Positions 22,717-34,400 of a stretch of DNA of 64,000 bases are shown here, one piece after another. Location: the NCBI GenBank assembly GCA_947044365.1, contig OX345638.1, forward strand, positions 9,307,701 to 9,371,700. The letters run 5' to 3'. Every line of letters begins with the position of its first letter. The stretch's first letter is position 1. Source of the DNA: Petrosia ficiformis (lineage: Eukaryota > Porifera > Demospongiae > Haplosclerida > Petrosiidae). Both the position numbers and the translations under genes were made by a program. Below the pieces are notes generated by a model. It saw only the letters and a program-made list of their open reading frames with translations, ran no database searches and was not told the origin of the DNA.

Positions 22717-23589
22717 ATGGCTAAAAAGAAACATTCCGAAATTAGTGGGTTTGATAAGCTTAGTATTGTTGGATTTAATTTAATATTGCTAAACTTCCAG
22801 CAATTGCCACCACTGTTAGGGAAATGACAGGCAGTTTGTTGATATTGTATTAAAAGTACATAATGCTACAATAATGGCACTGGACTTACTTGAATCTGAA
22901 TCTATGACCAAAGTGAAGAGTGTACAGAGGCCATCCTAAGCATTACAGAAGTTACTGAATTAGCTTACCAGTTCATTGATAAAATAGATTACTTGAATTA
23001 CCACTTTCATACACCTGAGTTTAAGTGTGGGGTCAAAAATATGATGTCCGTAGAACATCTTCAGCTATTGCAAAATACATTAAGCAAGACCACAAAAGCA
23101 ATGTCAGATGCTGAAGAATATATAGGAATCTTAAAGATAAATGTCGTAAGGTAGCCACAAACTATTAGAACAATAAATAAGGCACTTACAGCAAGAAGAG
23201 ACTCAAACGTTACAAGAGGCATTGGAGGGACAGCTTCAGGTACAGCATTAGCTACAAGTACTGCAGGTACTGCCACTACAGCTGTCACTACAGTTGGAGT
23301 GGGCATCTCGATTGTTGCTGGTTTTGCCACATTTGGCATTGATACACTTGTTGATTTGGGCATAACAGGAGCTGTAGCTGGTACAGTGAGTGTGGTGGGA
23401 ATTGCAGCAGGAACTGGTGGTGCTGCCGTAACTCATGTTGTGGCATCTAATTTTATAAAAGCAGAAAAGACATTCAAGGAATTCACCCAACAGTTTGATG
23501 ATTTATGTAGATATGCAATTAAAGTGCACTCGATTACTGAAATAGTTTCAACCAGTTTAAACATTTGTGGAGGAAATACAATTGTATGA
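22717..23589 (+). pseudogene. Broken gene for a helical Gly/Ala-rich membrane-type protein
   Basis: The plus strand begins ATGGCTAAAAAGAAAC and holds three coding-like blocks in different frames, separated by stops. The first is a short N-terminus. The second is an amphipathic helical block around 22915-23150 (EVTELAYQFIDKIDYLN, then SKTTKAMSDAEEYIGIL). The third is a long hydrophobic Gly/Ala/Thr/Val segment from about 23190 (GIGGTASGTALATSTAG, then VGVGISIVAGFATFGIDTL), followed by another helix. Helix, glycine-rich hairpin, helix is the layout of apolipoprotein-L-like and some helical pore-forming proteins. That comparison rests on composition only, and I do not claim a family. At least two frame breaks make it non-functional as read. 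Confidence 0.45.
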
Positions 23590-23659
23590 CTACGATCACC
23601 ATGATATGTCTAAGTGTCAAGATTATTGCGTTTACATCAAGTGGCAACCGATATGCATA

Positions 23660-24096
23660 GAAAAACCTCATCCATAGAATCTCTGCTAAACATTTTAGCT
23701 TCTCTTCTGATATATCCATTGCTATAACGACCATAAATTGGGAAAAAAAATGTGGAGAGGTGTCTAATATCATATCAAGAAGTCAGTACAGATATTGCTT
23801 CGTACTTCAGTATTTAATTCACAAAGAAGCTGGGTCGTATATGCAGCTCGAGACATCCCTACTCTGTCAGAGGTAACGAAAAAGTTACTATCTAAATCTG
23901 AAACTGACACCATTGGACTATCTAAAATCGTAAAAGCACCTATACCAGGAAAAACTAAGTTCTTTAAGATTTCGGTACCTGTACCTGTAGCATTGATGAG
24001 ACATATATGAGCTGATTCTATAGCCATTTGCCCATGATCGCCCCATAATTTCAACTGCATGTCGTAACGTTTGTCTTTCACTGACAGATTTGACAT
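23660..24096 (-). pseudogene. Fragment of NAE1 (NEDD8-activating enzyme E1 regulatory subunit)
   Basis: From the Met at 24096 the minus strand reads a segment containing KDKRYDMQLKLWGDHGQ and CLINATGTGTEILKNLV, diagnostic of the N-terminal adenylation-like domain of NAE1/APPBP1, the partner of UBA3 that activates NEDD8. The match runs to about 23785, where the frame ends. It resumes in another frame with FFSQFMVVIAMDISEEKL and loses similarity near 23660. The normal protein is over 500 residues; only about 150 are present, uninterrupted by introns and with at least one frameshift. It is a truncated relic, perhaps a retrocopy, antisense to the neighbouring broken gene. Confidence 0.75.
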
Positions 24097-24360
24097 CCTG
24101 TGATCTTCTTCAAAGGGGAGGGCCTGAAATATTGATATAATCAGTATAAGATACGCACATAAACAAGGAAAGTAACTCACTTATGATTTTATCCTCAGAT
24201 ATAGTATATATACAGTAGATAACTCCACACTAAGCCCCACTCTTTCTGTTGCAGAATGACTCAGACAGGATATTAATTTTATAATAATTCTTCATAACTA
24301 GTCTTTTAAAAAATTGATTAAAATTTAATTATTAAACTTAAATAACTAGTCATTTAATTC

Positions 24361-24774
24361 TAAGGGTGGGCGATACCCGAAGTTTTTAATTCGATACGAT
24401 ATTGATTACCTAATATTCCAGTATCGACAGTATCGATTACTTAAATGATTACTTCATACACCAGTATAATATAATAATTCCACATTGCACTGACGGGTTT
24501 TTTGGACCTATTTCGGCTTCCACTTGGTCCTGGTTGAGGTTCTGTTGCTGCTTCTGCCATGTAAGTATTCATTACGTCTCGAATCTCTCGATCTCAGCTG
24601 CACTGTTGGGTGGAGCATTAGCTGGAGTGGCTAATAAAACCACATGTTTAGATAATGCTCATGCACAGAGTATCGTTTACGATATCTCGATACTACGTTT
24701 TGTGATCGATTAGTAATCGATACCGTAAAAGTATCGATTATATCGATACTTTTCGATAGCATCGCCCACTCTTA
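24361..24774. mobile_element. 414-bp hAT-type MITE in the last coding exon of eIF2A
   Basis: The terminal inverted repeats are TAAGGGTGGGCGAT at the left and the complement of TAAGAGTGGGCGAT at the right, flanked by an exact 8-bp duplication TTTAATTC (24353-24360 and 24775-24782). The interior is an imperfect palindrome rich in ATCGATA and has no gene. On the minus strand it interrupts the end of the eIF2A reading frame and supplies its present stop codon. Confidence 0.9.
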
Positions 24775-27700
24775 TTTAATTCGGGTTGTGATATTTCTTG
24801 AAGTATACTTTCCTCAATTTTCAGTTTTTCGACCTGTTAAATGAAGCAGTTATGAAGTCATTGTATCAACCAAAAGGCACTACAGTGAAGGCCCATCTTG
24901 CATTAGCTAAACTGCCCAAGTGACTGAGGGGCACATTCTCATTCCCAGGCCCTTATTGTATCATACAATGAAGATTAGGACTGAGGATGAGGCTAGCAGA
25001 GCAGCTCTAGTCATACAAGGTTAAGCTCAAACAGCTCTACACTATTGATATATAGTATGCACAAAGTTCTTATGTAATATCACACACTGAGAGGAAATAT
25101 ATGCTGTTTCTTGATGTAACCACCAGTGGGATTATGTCATTGGCAAGGTTTATCACTATTAGAGATGGGTGTGATTTTTAATTTATAGAACAATCGTTTC
25201 TATTTATAGTAGCAATGGGTTACATCAAGAAACTACCAAACATACTGACCTGGTTAGCTTCTAGTTTCTTGCCTTCTATCTGTTGCTGCTTCAGAGTTTC
25301 TATTTGCTTGAGCTTCTATTATAAATGAATATTAATAATAATAATAATTAAAAGATGATTCTATCATTACCTTTCTAAGTATTTTTAAACGTTTCTCTTT
25401 CTCTCCTCCACCTGAAGATCAAGTATTCTCTTCTCCTTTTAAAATATACTGAGCTGTGGCCAAAGCTTCTTGTTGACTCTGTTGTTTTAAGGACTCAGTC
25501 CCAGACTTGGAATCATTCCCTGACTGCTGTTGTCTGGCTCTTTTCTGAGCATCTCTTTCGTTTACTTTTCGATACTTCTCCAGAACTATCACTATCCTAT
25601 AATATAATACATATAATTAATAATAGAAATTACTAATAAACATATTAAGCAAACACACTTACATGTAGGGATGTCAAAACTGAAAAGCACAGAAACAAGA
25701 GTTACAAGATTGAGATGGTACCTTAGCAACAAAACACAACCTTAAGGCATAGAGTAAAAGTATGTACTGTATAACTTGTCAAGGGGGTTTAAATGTTGAA
25801 TTTGAAAGACTATTTGGGGGTGACATGCAGAGGTATTGTGCTGTGCCTATTAGCAAACTAGCTTTCAGAAGGAGGGAGGAGGGAGCTCTAGCAAGGGGGA
25901 TCAATTATCCCCCTAAACTAAACCCTGGGAGAGATAATATCATCTTTCATATTAGCAAATTTTGTGTAAATAATATATTGAGTTATTGACAGTAATTACT
26001 TGCTATATACATGTAGTGTTGAAGAATATCAATACTATTCTAACCACAATATCTACTAACACCATACTGTCACTAACTGGTAGTGACCATCATTATTAAA
26101 TTATCTATTAGCTTGTATGACAGTATCATCTGTGAACATTGAGTATCTGTTCTTTACTACACAAACCCCAAGATGTCACTACATGGTAATGTATCAGTAA
26201 ATTACATAAATGCTACTGGAAAGGCTGATTTTGAAGTGGTGGTGTGGTGTTCACTGAACCAACAGATGATAATTACGTAGCTTGGCAGATTCTACAAGCC
26301 CAAACCAGTGCTGAGTTCATATATCCTGTAGCTCTGGATGTACATGCTAGCTACTACCAGCCCAATGGTACTAAAATTGATGCAGGTCCCCTTGCAGCTA
26401 CTTTGGGATCAACTTGGGAGATAACTCAAGAGACCAAAGCCAGTACTGCTATCCTTAAAGAAGGTAACATGTCAATACACACATATATAGACACTAGCTA
26501 GCGATCACAGTTTGAAGATAGAGGCGTTTGGTGTAGTGTTGGTTTAGTATGACATTAATTACCTCTTTTAGTGATCAGTTTACTTATATATAGTTTAATA
26601 ATATTAGGCTTACTAAAAAGGTTTTAGTTTTTAGTTAGTTATAGTTATTACAATAGACCTGTAATTTAGTTATAGTTAAGTTAACTAAAAGTATCAATGT
26701 CTTACTAAAAGAGGTTTAGTTTTAGTTATAGTTAAGTCAATCAACACTAGATTTAAGAATTTTCAGGGCGAGAATACATGTACCTCTCTCCCTTAATTCT
26801 TATGATAATCTGCCTTCATACAATCTTCTTTTATTTCAATTCTTGTATGAATCCCTGATATTTTGTGACCATGGATGTTCATTACTCAGCCATCTTCCAC
26901 AGGACAGTAACTAAATTTGGAATTCACGTAGAGCAACAGTTTCTCATTCTGGACTTAGCTACTTGTACAAAATAGCTGAATAATGAACATATAAATATAC
27001 AAGTGTTTGATATACAGTGAAACCTCTCTATTCCAGACACCCTTGGGACAAATAAAAGTGTCCTGATTACAGGGGTGTCTACATTTCAGGGGTGAATTTA
27101 TATTATAAACCATAGCTTGGGACAGTTTTAACTGTCCTTAATACAGAGGTGTCCTCATTTCAGGGTGTCCTGAGTAGAGGGGTTTCACTGTAATTCTTAT
27201 TTAACAAATGACTGATCTTCGCATCCTCTGTGACATATAATAGTTATAGTATTTGTATTCTATATTTAGATACTGGTGTAATAACTCCTAATAGTTCTAT
27301 TGTTATTAAGAACATCGATCCCAGGTCATGGACAGGTCGTAAATTTGACGTAGGAATCTACAAAAACAATCAACCGTTTGCTGTACATCCTAATCTTGAA
27401 GTGGGATCACAAGTCGAGTTCACTCTACAAGATAAAGTGTATTTTGGTGTAGTTCAAAACATGTCAATCGGAGAGATCTTCCAGTCATTGAATCAAATCA
27501 CGGCACCAACAGAGTTTGATCTTACTCAATATCCTAATGGTATTACAGTGACTCTCAGTGAATCACAAGACGGAGGAAAGTACTCGTTCATTGGAAAACC
27601 CTCCAAATACTTTAAAACATAACTAAAATTCATTATCTTATTTTTGTATTTCATTAAAAATGATTTTTTTTGCGTACTTTATACTGGACATAGTTCAATC

Positions 27701-28300
27701 AGTCAGTTAATTAGTTGGTTATTAATTATTATAATGTAATTAATTACTGTCTCTCTTTGATGATGACAAGTGGTTAGCCTTACCTCTTAATTAACAACTG
27801 AGGTGAGATATGGACTTTGGGATGCATTCCAGTGAGATTATACAGTTAATGGTTCATAATGTAATGAATGCACTAAAGTGCAGAACCCTCGCTAAAAAGA
27901 TGCTACTATGAATGTATGCTTCTCAGCATAAAGGGAGTCATGGCATTCCTCATCAACTCAGATTCATATCTCCTCAGAACTGGTGACAAGACTTCACAGA
28001 TAGCTGCAGAAACACTTGTTACGACGAGGCCCAAGAAACAAAGCGTCTAAGATACAAAACTTTCTGGAATCTTCGACAAAACGCATATGCATGCTCGATC
28101 TCCGCCTACGTTTGGATTAACCAATTTAATTAATAGGCGTGACTGAGTAACAATGGCGCAAAAAAGCCTATTTTTCGACTTTGCACGACTGTATCTTTTC
28201 CATCGAAGAGTTTTCTTGAATCTCGCAGTAGACCCAGTGTCCTCTTTCCTTCGCAGTGACCAAGAATCTTCAAAAGTAAGCCGTTGCAAAGATTAGTGGG

Positions 28301-28389
<89 letters not shown>

Positions 28390-30450
28390 CGATTACTATA
28401 ACCCTCCGCCTACGCGCTTGGGTTAATTACTGTCTCTCCTTGATAATGTCCACTGGTTACCACATTATGTGGTTTACATACATGTATTTCATTAATTTTT
28501 CAAAGGCTGATGTTACATACATGTATATGTGACATTAGTAAGGAATGTAGTTTAGAATTCAAACCTCTTTTGATGGTTGAGTTTTTCCTCTGAGAGCTGG
28601 TGGAACATATGCTGTGAACAATGAACATTATAGATAGACATACAGACATACTGAGTTACTCACATACATTTATATGTACCACAAAATACAAAAATATAAT
28701 ACTATACATATTAGTGTTGTTTTGGTTAACTATAACTAAAACCACTTTTAGCAAAGTATTGTAACTTTTAGCTAACTAAATTACAAGTCTATTGTTATAA
28801 CTATAACTAACTAAAATGAAAAATGGCCAATAATGGGCACTTTTAGTTAGTTAACTAAAACCGCTTTAGTAAGCCCAATATTAATTAACTATAACTACAT
28901 GTATACTATAACTATAACTAAGAGTGGTCATTATTGTCATACTAAAACACCATTAATACAGATCCTTTTGGACACTTTCCCAGAAAACAATTTGGATCGT
29001 TTAATCACTTATCATTCCACCATTTTGTATAGGATTTCAATAAAATTTGGTATCTAAGAAGATTAATAATAGCTCTTCCTGGATACCAAATTCCATTTAC
29101 TTCTTGATAAACAAATTATGAGTGATTAGCATTTGATAAAAATTATTACGCAGGAAAGTTTTCCGTTTTCAAAATTAGGTCACATGATTATACAAACATA
29201 ATTAAATACCAGAAGACAAACAGAGAGAATGACAAACAAATATATACATAGTGAGACAGACATACATCTGTATATTAGTTAGTATGATAATACTGACCAC
29301 ATTTAGTTATATATACAAATGTAGTTATAGTATGACTAGTTTATCACAATTTTAGTTATAGTTACTTAACTAAAAGTGTTCATTATTGGCCAATTTTCAT
29401 TATAATTAGTTATAGTTATAGCAATAGACTTGTAATTTAGTTATAGTTTAGTTAACCAAAACAACAATATTAACATACAAAAATAGAGGAATAGACATAC
29501 ATGTACAATGTATATACACATGTATTATATAATTATTAATCACCTTGTGGTTTTGGTTTGCTAGTGGTTGTTACGAGTTCTAAAGGAGATGATATGGGAG
29601 GTCCCAATGGATCAGGAATGGGGAATGTTCCGGAAGGCACGGGTTTCCATTCTACCTGAACACACAAATAGATAGATAGGTAGATAGATAGATAGATAAA
29701 TAAATAAGTCGATAGATAGATAGATACATAGACGGATAGAAAATAGATATAAAGATGGATAGACAGATAGATGAATAAATAAGTAGATGAGTAGATATAT
29801 GGATAGATAGATAGATAGATAGACATACCCCCCAGAGTTCATTCTTGGGTGGAGTTATTGATTCCTGCAGTAAGACTCCACTAAAATGCCAAATTTTAAA
29901 CCTGTTATAAAATTAGATTTAGTTTTAAAATTCATGAGTTATGATATAAAACAGTTCTCACCCATTTCCCTCTCTAAGACGTGGTGCAGTTGTTGCCGTG
30001 ACAACATGTACTCCATCAGGACACCACCCAACTGTTGTAGAATCACTAGCCTATAAATTAAACAAACTATAAATAGTAACATGAATGAGGTAATGTTAGT
30101 ATGACTATAAATAGTAACATGAATGAGGTAATGTTAGTATGACTATAAATAGTAACATGAATGAGGTAATGTTAGTATGACTATAAATAGTAACATGAAT
30201 GAGGTAATGAAAATTATAGTGAGTTATTAATAGTAATATGATTGTGATATATTATGAACTGAGCTATTTATAGTAACACCAAGTGCTATATATAGTAACA
30301 ATAGATTACCTGAGCTTTACTAATGCATTTTCTATTATTTATATCCCAGAATTCCATATTTCCTCTTAAATTACCAAAACCAGCTAAACACAATAGTGAA
30401 CTGATGTTCAGGAAAATCACAAAACGTCATATATGTAATACATATGTATG

Positions 30451-30484
<34 letters not shown>

Positions 30485-31293
30485 TGTATGTATGTATGTA
30501 TGTATGTATGTATGTATGTATGTATGTATGTATGTAGTATATACATGTATGTAGCATAAGGATATTATTTCCTTGAGGGTTAAATACAGCAGTATTTCTA
30601 TGAGTAATTCCAAAGTCATATATCATATCACATTTACTATTAAATAGAGCAGCTTTAGAAGGCATGACTGAAATATATTCATTAAGAAATATTAAGAGAA
30701 TAAAATAATGAATGAATGATTGACTAGTGGATGTATAGATGAGTTAATGGATGGATGGATGGATGGATGGATGGATGGATGGATGGATGGATGGATGGAT
30801 GGATGGATGGATGGATGAATGGATGGATGGATGGATGGATGAATAAATGGATGGATTGATGGATGGATGGACGGATGGTTGGATACATCCATATACAACA
30901 CAAAATTCATTATTAGAGGGACTCCACTCCACACAATATACTGGACCTTTCTTATCTGTAGAGATAAACAACATTATATGTAGGTATGTATGTATAGATA
31001 TATGTATGTATGTATGTATGTACATATGTTTCTTTATATCTTCTCCTCCCTTACCTAGTGGTACCATGTTCCCATCTCCCTTCACAGAGAGGTAATATAA
31101 AGCTTGTTCTCCATAATATGATGCACCAGTTTTATCAACATCTGTAGTAGTTAATACTAACACACCATTACCTGTATGAGGAGATATGTACATGTACATG
31201 TACATATATACATTGTTCATGTACACAGTTTATAATCATAGACCAATACCTTAGTACATAAAATGTACAAGCAGATGGATAGATAGATAATAC

Positions 31294-31345
<52 letters not shown>

Positions 31346-31364
31346 ATAGATAGATAGATAATAT

Positions 31365-31427
<63 letters not shown>

Positions 31428-34400
31428 TACTGATACCTCTTGTATTCCATTTCAGTTGTACAGTATCAGCTTTATAAAAACTTCTATTAGCAATAACAGC
31501 ACCTGCTCCACTAACACGAGGATACCGATATAACTGAACACTAGAGGGGGCACCCTAGTGAGTTAATAATGTAATTAATACATATAACTGAACACTAGAG
31601 GGGGCACCCTAGTGAATTAATAATGTAATTAATACATATAACTGAACACTAGAGGGTGTACCCTAGTGAATTAATAATGTAATTAATACATATAACTGAA
31701 CACTAGAGGGGGCACCCTAGTGAATTAATAATGTAATTAATACATATAACTGAACACTAGAGGGGGCACCCTAGTGAATTAATAATGTAATTAATACATA
31801 TAACTGAACACTAGAGGGGGCACCCTAGTGAATTAATAATGTAATTAATACATATAACTGAACACTAGAGGGGGCACCCTAGTGAATTAATAATGTAATT
31901 AATACATATAACTGAACACTAGAGGGGGCACCCTAGTGAATTAATAATGTAATTAATACACATGTACATACATATATACATATACACAAATATACATACC
32001 AACATACAGACAAAGACACATATAAATACATACACAAAGACAAGTACATACACACGTAAATACATGTACATGTATATAACATACACAGGTACATACACAC
32101 GTAAATACATGTACATGTACATACACATAGACAAGTGCGTACACACATAAATTCATGTGTCTGTACATACACATAGACAGGTACATACACACGTAAATAC
32201 ACAATGTACATGTACATGTACATACACATAGACAAGTACACACACACACAAACTTTTGTTCCTTTGATATGCACAGCTATATGATAAGGTGGTGGACCAG
32301 GTGACAATGAATAAGATGTGAGATTCTCCTGTTGTAATCTACTTGAGGGTGATGAGCCTTGGAATACATATATAATTATAATTATAACATAATTATATAC
32401 ATGTACAGGTATGTACATACCAGGACATCCTCCTTCAAAGAAATGAATTTCATTTGTTACATTTCTAGCACAAACAAGTTCATCATCTGTCCATTGAGGA
32501 CACCTACATAAATAGATAGATAAATAGATAGATACATAGATAGATACATACATGTAGATAGATACAGAGATAGATACATACATAGATAGATACATACATA
32601 GATAGATAAATAGATACATGTATATACTTAGATAGACAGATAAGTAGATAAGTAGATAGATAGATAGATGGACAGATAGATAGATAGATACATACATGTA
32701 CATGCAGATGGATAGATGGATAGATAGATAGATATATTACCAGTGATCTTGTTTCTTTTGAAAGTATTGAGCTACATGTTCCTCTCCTTTATAAATATTT
32801 AGATTAGGTAGTCCTGTCTCACCTGGTCTAACTATATGTATATCATAATAATTACTATACATTCATAGTGAATGTGAACAGACATTATTATTTTTCCATA
32901 ATACCAAACTTGTGTTATCAGTACAAATTGCCTAAGAGTGCATTGATATATATACATATATATTGGTTTGGGTAATTATTTATGATGTGATCAACTATTA
33001 GCTCACATTATTACTGTGATCTGCCCAGGATATTTAGAGTGGTGGTTGGATTCTACATTGCATTTAGTACTGTTTATCCAGTATATACTTAATACTGTCT
33101 CAGTAGCCTATATATGTAATACAGTGTTTCTCCCAGGATAATTATTAAGAGTGAAGGAGTGCATCACAGTGGTATATGATGTTTGGTCAACAATGTTTAA
33201 TCCATGTTATAAAACAGTGTTTTTTTGCATAAACTTTAAAATTAAAGGGTGGGAGAGAGCCATGTTACCATCCTTTGGGGGAAATACTGTATCATTTGAG
33301 AGGTGCTTAATTCATCTGAGAGGTGGTTAATTCATGCTGAGTGGTGGATATTCCCGACCAATGTGGATACCAGTGTTCTCGCCAGAAAAATCAGATAGGG
33401 GGGTACAATAAGTAAAATAACGGCGCGCATGCGCAAAAAAATTTTTTGGGGTGTGGTCTTGGAGTAAACACGTGTTGATCGTTTAACGGTACTGCTGTAA
33501 GAAATGCCACCAAAAAAGAAGACGAAAGTTGGCGATAGAAGACAGCTGAAACTGTTTTTCACCCAATCGAGTTCAAAGGCTGGTACTAGTGACACTGACA
33601 CTGACGAAGAGTCTACTCACAATACTGTGGTGGCTGACTCTGCCAACTCATCAACAGCTGCTCAATCCAGGCGAGGTAACGTTGCTAATTGGAGATCATT
33701 TGGCGATTCGAAGTGGCGTGGTATTTATCCGTGGCTAATTCTGAAGGAAGATGGAGTCTACTGCCAGTTCTGTTCCCATGCTCACCGTGAAGTTCGAAGT
33801 CGTTCTTCGGTATTTATAAGTAAGCCATACATTGGTAATAGGCCCGATAAGCTAGGAAGACATTCCTCATGTTCTTCTCACTTGCAAAGCAAGCTTGCTT
33901 ATCAGGAATGGCAAAATCGAGTATCCACTCAATCCACAGTGATTCAATTGATTGAAAGAAGTGACGTTCTTACTGTGGACGAGAGAGCTTTTTGTGATGC
34001 AATGCGTTGCATGTACTATCTCAACAAAAACGAAATTGCTCACACCACAAACTTTTCAGGATTGAAGGAATTGTGTGTACTACTGGGTAATGAGACCTTG
34101 CCTGCACTCAAAAAATCAGGGAATACCAGCTATGAGTCTGAGCAAACAATGCAAGAAATCGTTGAAGTAATTGGTTTGACACTGGAAGAGGAAATATTAC
34201 TAGAAGTAAGGGATTCACCCTTTTATTCTATTGTACTGGATGAGTCTACAGACATATCTGTGGTAAAACAGCTAGGCATTTGTATTCATTACCTGGGTAA
34301 GGATGGTACTATCAGAGTTAGGAATTTGAAATTACTTGAAGTGAACCAAGGTACAGCTGATGTACTCACTGATACAGTCATATCTTACCTGTCTTCCAAA

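Noticed and set aside
25419..25421. TGA as a selenocysteine codon in eIF2A
   Set aside because: The family has no selenocysteine, and the same exon has a frame error, so decay or a sequence error is more likely.
28047..28289. 80-codon minus-strand open frame
   Set aside because: No family, no splice context; lies in an eIF2A intron next to the CA repeat and looks like repeat-derived sequence.
30323..32703. Several long open frames of Tyr/Ile/His/Met-rich peptide on both strands
   Set aside because: They are read through TATG, GGAT, GATA and ACAT repeats. Only the short stretches matching eIF2A inside them are coding.
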